A stretch of DNA of 64,000 bases from Lientehia sp934351765 (GCF_052118925.1 NZ_JBQKGG010000005.1:1-64000), one strand, 5' to 3'; shown: positions 1 to 8,776, numbered from the stretch's first letter. Numbers and translations are program-made. Notes: generated from the letters alone by a model not told the origin.

Positions 1-171
1 TGGGGAATTCTGAAGAGAGAGCGATACTATGGAAAACGATACACTGATAGAGGTACTCTCGTAAAAATGATTGTAGATTATATAGATTACTATAACAATA
101 AACGTTTGCAAAGGAATCTCGGAATTTTAACACCAATGGAAAAACACGAAATTTACTTGCAAGCTGCATAA
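1..171 (+). pseudogene. IS3-family transposase, C-terminal end only
   Basis: The first base already lies inside an open frame of 56 residues ending at TAA 169-171. The peptide contains 'YYNNKRLQRNLGILTPMEKH', the hallmark C-terminus of IS3/IS150-type DDE integrase cores; the E of the catalytic triad lies upstream, outside the window. I cannot tell whether the upstream part is complete, so the copy may be intact beyond the left edge. It is followed by a strong hairpin and by the presumed IS right end. Its AT-rich codon use differs from the ilv genes next to it, as expected of an inserted element. Confidence 0.85.
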
Positions 172-174
172 AAA

Positions 175-218
175 CTGCCAGCAGATAAATTTCTGCTGGC
201 AGGAAAATTTATATTTTT
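175..218 (+). terminator. Hairpin terminator after the transposase
   Basis: A perfect 10-bp stem (CTGCCAGCAG / CTGCTGGCAG, 8-nt loop) at 175-202 is followed by an A/T stretch ending in TTTTTT. It lies 3 bases after the transposase stop, so it probably ends the IS transcript. Confidence 0.7.
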
Positions 219-220
219 TC

Positions 221-265
221 AATTGTCTACTTGACGGGAAGCAGTTCAGTTAGTGCGACAGCCCC
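221..265 (+). mobile_element. Probable right end of the IS3-type element
   Basis: After the transposase terminator, the sequence TTGACGGGAAGCAGTTCA (231-248) and the following GTGCGACAGCCCC resemble IS3/IS150 terminal inverted repeats in Firmicutes. The exact boundary cannot be fixed because the left end is outside the window. It would lie between 248 and 265. Confidence 0.4.
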
Positions 266-274
266 TTATTTTTT

Positions 275-305
275 ACTTCTGCTTACAGCTCAGAAGTTCT
301 TTTTA
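275..305 (+). terminator. Hairpin terminator, plus strand, at the ilvC 3' end
   Basis: A stem ACTTCTG (275-281) / CAGAAGT (291-297) is followed by TCTTTTT. The T-run favours termination of plus-strand transcription coming out of the IS element towards ilvC. It abuts the ilvC stop codon. Confidence 0.5.
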
Positions 306-1313
306 GTTATCGATCAGCTTTGTGGAGCCGTTCCAGCTGTACAGCTTACGAAGCTCTTCGCCGACAGCCTCTAACTGATGAGCGGCCTCTCTCTTTCTCA
401 TAGCCATGAAATGAGGAGCACCTACCCGGTTCTCGGTCAGCCAATCCTTTGCAAAGGTACCATCCTGGATATCAGAAAGGATCTTCTTCATTGCCTTCTT
501 GGTATCCTCGGTTACGATCTTCGGTCCGGTGATGTAATCGCCGTACTCAGCTGTATTGGAAATGGAATATCTCATTCCGGCGAAGCCGCTCTCATAGATC
601 AGATCTACGATCAGCTTCATCTCATGGATACACTCAAAGTATGCACTCTCAGGCTCATATCCGGCCTCAACCAGTGTCTCGAAGCCTGCCTTCATCAGGG
701 CAGTTACACCGCCGCAGAGAACAGCCTGCTCACCGAACAGGTCGGTTTCTGTCTCTTCACGGAAGGTTGTCTGAAGAACACCTGCTCTTGCGCCGCCGAT
801 AGCCAGTGCATAAGCCAGTGCCAGGTCATGAGCCTTTCCTGTAGCATCCTGTTCAACAGCGATCAGGCAGGGAACACCCTTGCCGGCCTGGTATTCGCTT
901 CTTACGGTATGTCCGGGTCCCTTAGGAGCGATCATGGTAACATCGACATCCTTGGGAGGTCTGATCTGACCGAAGTGAATTGCGAATCCATGAGAGAACA
1001 TTAACATATTTCCGGGCTCCAGGTTGGGCTCTACGGATTCCTTATACATCTTTGCCTGCTTCTCATCATTGATCAGAATCATAATGATGTCAGCCTTCTT
1101 TGCAGCCTCTGCTGCTGTATATACCTCAAAGCCCTGTGCCTCAGCCTTTGCCCAGGACTTGCTGCCCTCGTACAGACCGATAATGACATGGCATCCGGAT
1201 TCCTTTGCGTTCAGCGCCTGTGCATGTCCCTGGCTGCCGTAGCCGATGACTGCGATGGTCTTTCCCTCAAGAAGAGATAAGTTGCAATCCTCCTGATAAT
1301 AAATCTTTGCCAT
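303..1313 (-). CDS. ilvC: Ketol-acid reductoisomerase
   Basis: This is the second common enzyme of valine, leucine and isoleucine synthesis. It isomerises and reduces 2-acetolactate or 2-aceto-2-hydroxybutyrate with NADPH and Mg2+ in the cytoplasm. The 336-residue length is that of class I enzymes. The nucleotide-binding loop GYGSQGHAQA (about residue 24) is intact, and the C-terminal knotted domain carries the metal ligands in TDLFGEQAVLCGG and in the ECIHEMK stretch. I start at ATG 1313 (MAKIYY), 8 bases after GGAGGA; upstream in-frame codons have no ribosome site. It follows ilvN by 86 bases on the same strand and is probably co-transcribed with it. No ilvB or ilvD is present in the window. 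Confidence 0.97.
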   Translation of the reverse strand: MAKIYYQEDCNLSLLEGKTIAVIGYGSQGHAQALNAKESGCHVIIGLYEGSKSWAKAEAQGFEVYTAAEAAKKADIIMILINDEKQAKMYKESVEPNLEPGNMLMFSHGFAIHFGQIRPPKDVDVTMIAPKGPGHTVRSEYQAGKGVPCLIAVEQDATGKAHDLALAYALAIGGARAGVLQTTFREETETDLFGEQAVLCGGVTALMKAGFETLVEAGYEPESAYFECIHEMKLIVDLIYESGFAGMRYSISNTAEYGDYITGPKIVTEDTKKAMKKILSDIQDGTFAKDWLTENRVGAPHFMAMRKREAAHQLEAVGEELRKLYSWNGSTKLIDN

Positions 1314-1399
1314 AACTTTTTCCTCCATATAGCATGTTGTAAAATAAAATGTCTTTATGGACACACAAGATGTGCGTCCGGCTGAGGAAGTCCTGCTTC

Positions 1400-1894
1400 T
1401 CAGTCCGGTGAAACGGTGCCTCTGGGGAGACCCGTAATACCTGTCCTTGCCATTTCCTTCACTGTAAAGTCGCCGATCAGACGGATAAAGGCATCAACCT
1501 TTGCCTGGTTGCCGGTAAGCTCTACGATCATGGAATCCTCCGCCACATCAATGACCTTTGCGCGGAAAATATTGACGACCGACATCAGTTTTTCCCGTTC
1601 CTCCGGCTTCACTCCGATTTTAATAAGAAGGAGCTCTCTGCACACGGCAGTGGAATGAGATTTTAATTCTGTAATGTCGATCACATCGACCAGCTTTTCC
1701 AGCTGTCTGCGGATCTGCTCCAGGATCTCGTCATCGCCCCTGGCCACAACGGTCATTCTGGAATATAACGGATTCTCCGTCTCGCCGACAGTCAGACTGT
1801 CAATGTTATAACCTCTCCGGCTGAACAGCCCGGAGATCCTGCTTAAAACACCAGCGGTGTTCTCAACCAGCAGTGAGAATACTGCTCTGCTCAT
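1400..1894 (-). CDS. ilvN: Acetolactate synthase small (regulatory) subunit
   Basis: This is the regulatory subunit that binds acetolactate synthase large subunit IlvB and confers valine feedback. The 164-residue product has an N-terminal ACT domain (residues about 1-75, SLLVENTAGVLSRISGLFSRRGYNIDSL) and the usual small-subunit C-terminal domain. Two ATGs are available; the first touches GGGAGG directly, so the second (MSRAVF, 1894) with six-base spacing is preferred. The catalytic large subunit is not adjacent, which is less usual. A consensus-like promoter lies about 55 bases upstream. The gene leads the ilvN-ilvC unit. Confidence 0.95.
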   Translation of the reverse strand: MSRAVFSLLVENTAGVLSRISGLFSRRGYNIDSLTVGETENPLYSRMTVVARGDDEILEQIRRQLEKLVDVIDITELKSHSTAVCRELLLIKIGVKPEEREKLMSVVNIFRAKVIDVAEDSMIVELTGNQAKVDAFIRLIGDFTVKEMARTGITGLPRGTVSPD

Positions 1895-1947
1895 AAACAT
1901 CCTCCCTTTTCAAACTCATGGAATCCATCTCCAAAAGGATTATCCCA

Positions 1948-1976
1948 ATAATATCACACCAGTTCGGGAATTTCAA
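1948..1976 (-). promoter_or_regulatory. Promoter of ilvN-ilvC
   Basis: On the minus strand TTGAAA (1976-1971) and TATTAT (1953-1948) are separated by 17 bases, with a TG one base before the -10 (extended -10). The spacing to the ilvN start is about 50 bases. No other strong promoter was seen before ilvN. Confidence 0.6.
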
Positions 1977-2303
1977 TCGTTGTTCCTCGTTTTTTGTTAT
2001 ATTTCCCCCATATTTCCATATCCATTAGTTATACCTTTTATTCTCATTACACATAATCCGGATTTCTATCATGATTTCCTAATAATGTTCAGGCTTTTTT
2101 TAGAAACCATACAAACTCCGGTCACAATTGCCTGATATACTTTAAGCATAACAGAAATGAAGCTGATGGTAAACAAAAGCGCGCGATACGCTGTCAGCTT
2201 CGCCAAACAACAACTACCATTTATATAGATTGTCTTTTTCATACTCCGGCCGGTGCATACGCACCGGCCACTCCTCTCTTATTCCGAACAATCTCCCTCC
2301 GTC
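1977..2303. other. Intergenic region between DUF1858 gene and ilvN promoter
   Basis: No gene is visible. It holds an inverted repeat with 8-bp arms GAAGCTGA (2159-2166) / TCAGCTTC (2194-2201) and a perfect 9-bp hairpin GGCCGGTGC-ATAC-GCACCGGCC (2248-2269). The second lies just after the DUF1858 gene and could stop its transcript, but neither strand carries a U-run. I saw no T-box or leader peptide for ilvN. Confidence 0.5.
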
Positions 2304-2507
2304 TTATATCAATTTCCCTAACAGATGAAGATTCAGCTTTCGAAGCAGCAGCACCGGATCCATTCCATGCTCCAGCGCCGCTTCCTCGATCGTTTCCCCG
2401 CCCGCTGATACGCAGCCGATACAACGCATCCCGGACTCCGCCAGAAGAGCTCCGGCCTGCTCATACTGCTCCAGCAGATCACAGATCAGCATATCCTTTT
2501 CGATCAT
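2304..2507 (-). CDS. DUF1858 domain small protein
   Basis: A 67-residue protein matching the DUF1858 pattern: a short helix-rich domain with CIGCVSAGGETIEEAALEHGMD, i.e. two cysteines followed by the ETIEEAA helix. Such domains occur alone or fused to hybrid-cluster, DUF438 and redox proteins in anaerobes and may bind a metal or a thiol-linked group; the function is not established. I start at ATG 2507 (MIEKDM) because GGAGGAGCAACA precedes it; the longer reading has no ribosome site. It lies downstream of ilvE on the same strand but a stem-loop separates them. Confidence 0.8.
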   Translation of the reverse strand: MIEKDMLICDLLEQYEQAGALLAESGMRCIGCVSAGGETIEEAALEHGMDPVLLLRKLNLHLLGKLI

Positions 2508-2537
2508 TGTTGCTCCTCCTGTTTTCTTAAACAGCCG

Positions 2538-2573
2538 GAAATGGCCGCACCTTTTTGCTGGTACGGCCACTTA
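2538..2573 (-). terminator. Stem-loop after ilvE
   Basis: On the minus strand AAGTGGCCGTACC pairs with GGTGCGGCCATTT around an A-rich loop. The following sequence is only moderately U-rich, so it may be a partial terminator between ilvE and the DUF1858 gene. Confidence 0.45.
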
Positions 2574-2623
2574 CCTGATTTCATGGAAGCCTCACGCTCC
2601 CCGAACAAGTTTCTCTGATTTGC

Positions 2624-3649
2624 TTACTCGATTACCTTGAGCCAGCCCTTGGGTGCCTCAAGACGTCCCATCTGGATTCCGGTCAGCGTCTCATAAAGCT
2701 TCTTCGTTACCGGGCCCATCTCATTCATACCGCTGGGCATGCAGATTTCTTTTCCATGATCTACAATCTTTCCGACAGGAGAGATAACAGCTGCCGTACC
2801 GCAAAGACCGCACTCTGCGAAATCCTTTACCTCATCGAAATAAACCTCGCGCTCTTCTACCTCCAGGCCAAGATACTCTTTTGCCACATATACTAAGGAG
2901 CGGCGGGTAATGGAGGGCAGAATACTGGAGGACTTAGGTGTTACTACCTTATTGTCCTTTGTTACAAACAGGAAGTTTGCTCCGCCGGTCTCCTCAACCT
3001 TGGTTCTTGTCTTGGGATCCAGATACATATTCTCATCAAATCCGTTCTTATGAGCCGTTACGATGGCATGAAGGCTCATGGCATAGTTTAAGCCACCCTT
3101 GATGTGACCGGTTCCGCAGGGAGCCGCACGGTCAAAATCGCTGACGCAGATGGTAAGAGGCTTTACGCCGCCCTTGAAGTAAGGACCGACCGGTGTGCAG
3201 AAAATCCGGAACTCAAACTCATCGGCAGGCTTTACGCCAATAACCGCATTCTTTCCATACATATAAGGACGTAAGTACAGGGTCGCACCGGAGCCATAGG
3301 GAGGAACGTATGCTTCATTTGCCTTTACGACCTGGGCAACTGCATCCACGAACCTGTCCTGAGGGAATACAGGCATCTCCAGACGTGCAGCACTGTCTGC
3401 CATGCGGTCTGCATTCAGGTCAGGGCGGAATACAACGGTCTGTCCCTTCTCTGTCGTATAGGCCTTCATCCCCTCAAAGCAGGTCTGTGCATACTGAAGC
3501 ACGCAGGCACACTCGCTCATAGTTACCATGGGATCGGAAATCAGAGCTCCCTCATCCCAGGCCCCGTCCTTATAATAGGAAACAAATCTCTTATCTGTCT
3601 CCACATAGCCAAACCCAAGGTTTGCCCAGTCAATATTTTTTTTCTCCAT
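2624..3649 (-). CDS. ilvE: Branched-chain amino acid aminotransferase
   Basis: A PLP-dependent fold-type IV transaminase that makes valine, leucine and isoleucine from their 2-oxo acids with glutamate. The 341-residue protein has the family landmarks: FEGMKAY near residue 59, the PLP-lysine region GHIKGGLNYA, and the cofactor-phosphate region EETGGANFLF. The start is taken as ATG 3649 (MEKKNIDW); a TTG five codons upstream is possible but the GGAG is better placed for the ATG. It has its own strong promoter and is separated from ilvN-ilvC by the DUF1858 gene. Distinction from a D-amino acid or ADC-lyase family member rests on length and these motifs and is secure. Confidence 0.95.
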   Translation of the reverse strand: MEKKNIDWANLGFGYVETDKRFVSYYKDGAWDEGALISDPMVTMSECACVLQYAQTCFEGMKAYTTEKGQTVVFRPDLNADRMADSAARLEMPVFPQDRFVDAVAQVVKANEAYVPPYGSGATLYLRPYMYGKNAVIGVKPADEFEFRIFCTPVGPYFKGGVKPLTICVSDFDRAAPCGTGHIKGGLNYAMSLHAIVTAHKNGFDENMYLDPKTRTKVEETGGANFLFVTKDNKVVTPKSSSILPSITRRSLVYVAKEYLGLEVEEREVYFDEVKDFAECGLCGTAAVISPVGKIVDHGKEICMPSGMNEMGPVTKKLYETLTGIQMGRLEAPKGWLKVIE

Positions 3650-3711
3650 TTTGATATTCTCCAATCTGCCTTTCCGGCCATTTTCTCATAACTCCATAAC
3701 AATCCAGTTCC

Positions 3712-3788
3712 GATTCATTTTGCTGATTCATTTTGCTGAATCGTTACCACATTGTTTTTATTATATCTCAAGGATTTTACTTTGTAAA
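3712..3788 (-). promoter_or_regulatory. Promoter and leader of ilvE
   Basis: TTTACA (3788-3783) and TATAAT (3765-3760) are 17 bases apart on the minus strand. Between the promoter and the gene, a 13-bp direct repeat (GATTCATTTTGCT, twice, 3712-3737) lets the leader RNA fold into CGATTCA...TGAATCG. Whether this leader structure regulates ilvE is unknown. Confidence 0.6.
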
Positions 3789-3883
3789 CTCCCCTTGACA
3801 GCCCTAAGCTATAACGGTTTTTTCTGTCAGCTATAACCAGTTCGGTCATGTAACTTTTTATATAACCGGACTTCCAATCATAC

Positions 3884-3922
3884 AAAAAGCCTCCCAGGTA
3901 CTATGTGACCGGGGAGACTTTT
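3884..3922 (-). terminator. Terminator of the cation/proton antiporter gene
   Basis: On the minus strand GTCTCCCC pairs with GGGAGGC and is followed by TTTTTG. It lies about 60 bases after the antiporter stop codon. Confidence 0.75.
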
Positions 3923-3984
3923 GACTGCTACTCTTTCGTCTGCTCTTCTGGATCCGATTTCTCGGCTCCAGGATTTCTTCCATA

Positions 3985-5253
3985 TTATTTCTTGTTCGGT
4001 GTCTTGATGATCGCAGGCTTCGGCGAGATCTCCCCTGCCTTCGTCAATGCGATCTTGGTAAGGGTCGGTCCAACCAGTTCATAAATCAGAACCGAAAACA
4101 GCGTGATATTACGGATAATCCGGCCATGCTCACCCATCGTCTGTGTTACAGTCATGGACATACCAAGGGCAACGCCTGCCTGGGGAAGCAGGGTAATTCC
4201 CAGATACTTGTGAATCATTTCACCACACTTCATTAACTTGGATCCAAAGTAAGCACCGGTCCATTTTCCAATTGAGCGGGCAATGATATAAATTACACCA
4301 ATTCCGACGATTGCAAGATTCTGGAACACACTCAGCTCCAGCTCTGCACCGCTCAGTACAAAGAATAAAATGAACAACGGAGCCGTCCACTTGTCTGCCC
4401 GCGCCATCATATCCTCAGAGAAATGACAGATATTACAGAAAATGGTACCCAGCATCATGCAGACAAGAAGAGAAGAGAAGCCGATATGAATTCCTCCTAC
4501 ATCAAACTCTACCATGGCAAGCGCAACCGTCAGAAGTACAAAGGTGATCACAACGGAAAGACGTTTGCTGTTCGACTCGAAATATTTTTCTGCAATCGTA
4601 AGAAGCCATCCCATAACGGATCCCAGAAGAAGCGACAGGATCACTTCAATCAGCGGCTCTACCAGGATCGAGGTGATATCGAGACTGCCGCTGATAAATG
4701 CCCTTGCCACACCGGAGGAAATAGCAAATACCACAAGTCCGATTGCATCATCCAATGCTACGATCGGCAGAAGGATTCTGGTAAGCGGACCGTCCGCCTT
4801 ATACTGACGGACTACCATCAGGGTTGCCGCAGGAGCTGTTGCTGTTGCAATTGCACCAAGAATCAATGCCATGGGCATCGTTACCACATTAGGCATAGCA
4901 AAATGAAGCCCGATCATTATGACATCCACAAGCACCGTTGCAGACAGAGCCTGAGTGAAGGCCACAACCGTTGCCTGCCTGCCAATCTGCTTTAACTGCT
5001 TCAGACGGAACTCATTTCCGATATCAAATGCAATGAAACCAAGTGCTACATTACTGAATATATCATACTGCTTTACATTGTCCGTGCTGATAAAGCCGAG
5101 ACCATGAACACCGATCTGTCCCAGCACATAAGGGCCAACCAGAATTCCGGCTACCAGATAGGCCGTAACCGCCGGCAGCTGCATAACCTTTGCCACACGT
5201 GACATGATCAGTCCCGCAATTAACGCAATGCTTAAACTAAACAACGCTTCCAT
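3985..5253 (-). CDS. Cation:proton antiporter (CPA2 / Kef-NapA type)
   Basis: An integral membrane protein of 422 residues with about 12 hydrophobic segments, matching the Na+/H+ exchanger domain. The segment ALDDAIGLVVFAI carries the paired acidic residues (DD) typical of electrogenic CPA2 exchangers, and the N-terminal region shows the AVTAYLVAGILVGPYVLG motif of this family. No C-terminal TrkA-N domain is present, so it is a bare exchanger rather than a KefB/C-like channel. It probably exchanges Na+ or K+ for H+; the substrate cannot be read from sequence. The ATG follows AGAGGAAAAGCT. It stands alone with its own terminator. Confidence 0.88.
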   Translation of the reverse strand: MEALFSLSIALIAGLIMSRVAKVMQLPAVTAYLVAGILVGPYVLGQIGVHGLGFISTDNVKQYDIFSNVALGFIAFDIGNEFRLKQLKQIGRQATVVAFTQALSATVLVDVIMIGLHFAMPNVVTMPMALILGAIATATAPAATLMVVRQYKADGPLTRILLPIVALDDAIGLVVFAISSGVARAFISGSLDITSILVEPLIEVILSLLLGSVMGWLLTIAEKYFESNSKRLSVVITFVLLTVALAMVEFDVGGIHIGFSSLLVCMMLGTIFCNICHFSEDMMARADKWTAPLFILFFVLSGAELELSVFQNLAIVGIGVIYIIARSIGKWTGAYFGSKLMKCGEMIHKYLGITLLPQAGVALGMSMTVTQTMGEHGRIIRNITLFSVLIYELVGPTLTKIALTKAGEISPKPAIIKTPNKK

Positions 5254-5380
5254 AGCTTTTCCTCTTTTCTATCTTTCTTTCCTGTCTTCCTTTTTAACAG
5301 AGGAAATTATAACCCTTATTTTTCAAAAAGAAAAGTAACTATTTTCATAAATTTTTTAGATTTTTTATAAAAATTTTGGT

Positions 5381-5463
5381 AAAAAAAGTCAACCGTCCGT
5401 CCATGTCCGACAAAGCAGCTTCTATATATGCCTTCAGACGGACATGGATGAACGGCTTTTTTC
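5381..5463 (-). terminator. Long terminator after the tryptophan transporter operon
   Basis: The minus strand reads CCGTTCATCCATGTCCG, a 30-base loop, then CGGACATGGACGGACGG and, four bases later, a run of seven T. The stem is about 15 bp with one mismatch region. The A-run on the other flank may make it work in both directions. Confidence 0.75.
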
Positions 5464-5472
5464 CATACATCC

Positions 5473-6270
5473 CTAGGATAACAAAATCCTGTCATTATCC
5501 AGTGCTTTTCCGGTTCCCAGCTTAAACTGCTCCAGCAGATCCTCCACAGTCATGCCTTTCCGTTTTTCACCTGCCACATCAAGCACGATGTCTCCATCTG
5601 CCATCATGAGCGTCCGGTTTCCCAGCTCCAATGCCTGATGCATGTTGTGAGTCACCATCATACAGGTAATCTTGTTATCGGCAACAATCTGTGCTGTCAA
5701 TTTCAGGATTTTTTCTGCTGTAGCCGGATCCAGCGCCGCAGTATGCTCATCCAGAAGCAACAGCTCCGGCGGCACGATGGTCGACATAAGGAGGGTCAAT
5801 GCCTGGCGCTGTCCGCCGGACAGTAATCCCACCGGCTGGCTCATGCGGTCTTCCAGTCCCATGTCCAGCAGGCTTAACCGTTCCCGGAACAGTGCCTTGT
5901 CCTTTTTGGAGATCCGGCTGAATGGCGCGGCTCCCTTGGAGGTTCTTAAAAACGCCAGAGACAGATTCTCCTCGATCGTCATATGAGGGGCTGTTCCCCG
6001 TAAGGGATCCTGAAACAGCCTTCCAATAACACGGCTCCGTTTGTATTCCTGGACAAACGTAATGTCCTTCCCTGCCAGGGTAATGGAACCCTCATCCACA
6101 TAAAAGCTTCCTGCGACTGCATTAAATAAGGTAGATTTCCCTGCACCGTTGGAGCCGATGATGGTCACAAAATCGCCCGGTGACAGATGGAGCGACAGTC
6201 CGCTCAACGCTTTCTTTTCATTGACGGTCCCAGGATTAAAGGTTTTCGAAATGCCTTCGATCTTAAGCAT
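5473..6270 (-). CDS. trpZ: ABC transporter ATPase, tryptophan uptake
   Basis: Cytoplasmic ATPase (265 residues) of a three-gene importer. Walker A is GSNGAGKST (about residues 39-47), the signature LLSGGQRQ, Walker B LLLLDEHTAALD and the switch histidine in MVTHNMHQ are all present. ATG 6270 overlaps the end of the permease gene by eight bases (ATGCTTAA) and has AGGAGG upstream, showing translational coupling. The assignment to tryptophan rests on the Trp T-box at the head of the operon and on the family of the binding protein, not on the ATPase itself. The name follows the trpXYZ nomenclature used for T-box-controlled transporters. Confidence 0.85.
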   Translation of the reverse strand: MLKIEGISKTFNPGTVNEKKALSGLSLHLSPGDFVTIIGSNGAGKSTLFNAVAGSFYVDEGSITLAGKDITFVQEYKRSRVIGRLFQDPLRGTAPHMTIEENLSLAFLRTSKGAAPFSRISKKDKALFRERLSLLDMGLEDRMSQPVGLLSGGQRQALTLLMSTIVPPELLLLDEHTAALDPATAEKILKLTAQIVADNKITCMMVTHNMHQALELGNRTLMMADGDIVLDVAGEKRKGMTVEDLLEQFKLGTGKALDNDRILLS

Positions 6271-7180
6271 TGCCTTTTCCTCCTCTCCGTCTTGCACTCA
6301 TCTTCCGCTTCTGAAGCGCGGCATAGCTTTTTAAGGTCGGCATGGCAATGGCAAGACCAACGATGATCGCCGTTACCAGCTTGAGACACTCAATAGGAAC
6401 GATCTTGGTTTTCAGTACGATCGCATAAATAAAACGATACACCACACTGCCCACAAATACAGAAATGATCCCGCGCCGCACCGAGCCGCGTCCTACAATG
6501 GTCTCTCCGATGATGAGGCAGGCAAGCCCTACCACCACGATTCCGGTTCCGCCATTGATATCTGCCGCCTTCTGCATCTGTCCGACAATCGCTCCGGACA
6601 ACGCGGTCAGCGCATTGGCGATGCAGAGACCGATGGTTATGGTAAAGACCGGATTCACCGAGGATGCGCGCACCATGTCACGATTATCGCCGGTCGCCCG
6701 GATCGATAAACCGATCCGGGTTCCCAGAAACCAGATAAGAAGCAGACCCATAAGGATAACGATCACCGCTGCCAGAATAAATTCATACCAGCTTCCACCG
6801 ATACCAGTCGTTTTAAAAATCGTAAACACCGTACTCTGCTTTAACAGATTTACATTGGAGCTCCAGCCCATAGCCATCAGGTTGATGGTGTATAATCCGG
6901 TATTGGTCACGATTCCGGCAAGAATGGATGGCACTCCCAGCCTCGTCTGCAAAAATGCCGTAACAAACCCGGCGCAGGCGCCTGCCAGCATGGCTGCAGG
7001 AATTCCCAGGAAGGGATGCCCCTTTGCCGCCATGGAAACAGACACTGCCATTCCCAAAACAAACGCGCCGTCCGTGGTCAGATCGGCAATATCCAGTACC
7101 CGATAGCTTAGAAACAGCGCCATGGGCACCAGGGCATACATGAACCCCAGCTCCAGGGCTGTCTGTGCAATAAAAAGCAT
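6263..7180 (-). CDS. trpY: ABC transporter permease, tryptophan uptake
   Basis: A 305-residue integral membrane protein of the BPD_transp_2 (LIV-H/RbsC-like) permease family, with about eight to nine hydrophobic segments. Motifs include YRVLDIADLTTDGAFVLG near the N-terminus and GLACLIIGETIVGRGSVRRG in the C-terminal half, both typical of permeases paired with ABC_sub_bind lipoproteins. GGGAG lies six bases upstream of ATG 7180. It sits between the binding-protein gene (21-base gap) and the ATPase gene (overlap). The positively charged C-terminus (KRKMSARRRGGKG) is expected to be cytoplasmic. Confidence 0.85.
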   Translation of the reverse strand: MLFIAQTALELGFMYALVPMALFLSYRVLDIADLTTDGAFVLGMAVSVSMAAKGHPFLGIPAAMLAGACAGFVTAFLQTRLGVPSILAGIVTNTGLYTINLMAMGWSSNVNLLKQSTVFTIFKTTGIGGSWYEFILAAVIVILMGLLLIWFLGTRIGLSIRATGDNRDMVRASSVNPVFTITIGLCIANALTALSGAIVGQMQKAADINGGTGIVVVGLACLIIGETIVGRGSVRRGIISVFVGSVVYRFIYAIVLKTKIVPIECLKLVTAIIVGLAIAMPTLKSYAALQKRKMSARRRGGKGNA

Positions 7181-7201
7181 AAGAGCTCCCTTCTGATCAT
7201 C

Positions 7202-8287
7202 TTAATCTTCGCTTGTAGTTACTTCTACGACCTGTCCCATGCTGTCAAATACGGAGTAGTCGATTCCAAGTCCGGCCGCTGTTTCTGTATTGACGGTGAT
7301 AATGCCTCCGTCCATCTTATAAAAATCTTCCATGTCTGCCATTCCCTTTGTGATGGCTTCATAAGCAAGATCTGCTGTCTTTGTTCCAAGATCTGTATAG
7401 TTGACTCCGCAGGTTGCGAATGCACCGTTTCTTACAAAGGAATCCGCTCCGGTATAATGAGGGATCTTTGCATCAATAAAGGTATCGGCAAGAGCAAGCT
7501 CTGCGGACATTACCACGTTATCGGTAGGAGTAAAGATCGCATCCACCTGATCGGATACCAGAACACTTGCGGCAGCGATCACTTCATCGTTGGTGTTGCC
7601 GGTTGCCTCGGTGTAAGAAATTCCCTTGGCATCCAGATATGCCTTTGCTTCCTCGATGGGCTTTGCGGAGTTTGCTTCCGACAAAGAATACAACAGCCCC
7701 ACCTTCTTCACATCGGGATTCTGAGCCAGCATCATATCCAGAATAAACTCGGTGTTCAGTGCATCACTGGTTCCGGTCACATAATCGATTCCGGTAAGCT
7801 CTGCAGCCTCAGGATCCGAGATTGCCGCATAAACAACCGGTGTCTTTGTCTCCTCTGCACAGGAGGTCATAACCTGTGCCGCCAGGGTTGCAACGGGAAT
7901 GATCGCATCCACATCATCGCTGATGGCCTGATCGCCGATCTGCTTTAAGGTCGTCTGTTCTCCCTGTCCGGAGTAAATTTCATATTCAATGGTGATTCCG
8001 TCTTTCTTGGCGATCTCATCCAGCTCCGCTCCTATGGCGTTGGCGATCTCATCCAGAGACGCATGATCCATCTGTTTTACAATGGCTACCTTGTAGGTGT
8101 CCTTGCTTCCATCCGTCTTTTCTGTTCCGGCTTCGGTCTTTGCTTCCGCAGTCTCGGCTGCTTTCGTCGTTTCTGCTGCTTTTGTGGTTTCCTTTGTCTC
8201 ACTCTTTCCACAGGCTGCCATGGACAATGCCATCGCTGCACTCAGTACCACTGCTGCTGCTCGTTTTACAAGGCTCATTCTTTTCAT
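7202..8287 (-). CDS. trpX: Tryptophan ABC transporter substrate-binding lipoprotein
   Basis: A 361-residue ABC_sub_bind family lipoprotein with a signal peptide ending in the lipobox SMAAC (LSMAACGKSE), then a Thr/Lys/Glu-rich linker and two periplasmic-binding-protein lobes starting at YKVAIVKQMDHASLDEIANAIG. This family includes TrpX, the tryptophan-binding component. I start at ATG 8287, eight bases from GGAGG; two earlier ATGs are too close to the ribosome site. The gene is first in the operon, directly after a Trp-specifier T-box. Tryptophan as substrate is therefore well supported but inferred; a related aromatic compound cannot be excluded. Confidence 0.87.
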   Translation of the reverse strand: MKRMSLVKRAAAVVLSAAMALSMAACGKSETKETTKAAETTKAAETAEAKTEAGTEKTDGSKDTYKVAIVKQMDHASLDEIANAIGAELDEIAKKDGITIEYEIYSGQGEQTTLKQIGDQAISDDVDAIIPVATLAAQVMTSCAEETKTPVVYAAISDPEAAELTGIDYVTGTSDALNTEFILDMMLAQNPDVKKVGLLYSLSEANSAKPIEEAKAYLDAKGISYTEATGNTNDEVIAAASVLVSDQVDAIFTPTDNVVMSAELALADTFIDAKIPHYTGADSFVRNGAFATCGVNYTDLGTKTADLAYEAITKGMADMEDFYKMDGGIITVNTETAAGLGIDYSVFDSMGQVVEVTTSED

Positions 8288-8412
8288 ATTCATTTCCTCC
8301 ATCTTTTTGCTGCGGGGATCTTCCCGCCCGGGTTTCCCGGATCTTCAAGTCGTGGCGGCAGATGGATTCCCGGTTTTGCCGGAACCGGAAAATGAAAGAA
8401 GCAGGAATTTTG

Positions 8413-8474
8413 TTTCACAGGAGGCACTTCCCTGTGAAATATTTTTATTTCATAAGATGCACTTCCCTGTGAAA
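8413..8474. repeat. Pair of small palindromic repeats (family also at 40375)
   Basis: Two adjacent 27-bp units (8413-8439 and 8448-8474). The first is a perfect hairpin TTTCACAGG...CCTGTGAAA with inner GGCACTTC. The second keeps the right arm and inner bases but has TTTCATAAG as a diverged left arm. A third relative lies at 40375-40401. Here they lie in the transcribed leader between the T-box terminator and trpX. Confidence 0.7.
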
Positions 8475-8475
8475 T

Positions 8476-8776
8476 AAAAAAAGCCTCTGTCCCACACTGG
8501 GACAAAAGCTGCTGCTTCTGCGATACCACCCAAATTGACGTTAAACGTCCTCTCGCTTTTCACGTACCATCTATACGTGTCCCGATGGATAACGGGTGGG
8601 TACCCGTCGGTCCCTACTGAAAAGCTCCCGGCGCTGCATTCCGCCTCCGCTTCCGTTCGGTCCGCCCTCCGAAGTCCATTCACCTGCCGCTCCCTGTCCC
8701 CCTCCCACCGCTGGGGACTCGCTGAAAGTTCGCTGTACCGGCTACTTCTCTCCGTCATAGGTTTCGCTGTCTGGTT
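8476..8776 (-). ncRNA. T-box leader, tryptophan specifier (UGG)
   Basis: Regulatory RNA that senses uncharged tRNA-Trp. On the minus strand it shows, in order: Stem I with AGAGAAGTAGC, the distal AGCGAG...CAGCGGTGGGAG loop region, the specifier-loop sequence GTGAATGGAC with UGG at 8678-8676, a stem III-like CGACGGGTACCCACCCGTTA, the T-box core GGGTGGTATCGCAG (8531-8518; a variant of GGGTGGNACCGCG) and a terminator hairpin GTCCCA/TGGGAC followed by seven U (8511-8476). The order and spacing are canonical. Trp identity fits the downstream trpXYZ-type transporter. Confidence 0.9.
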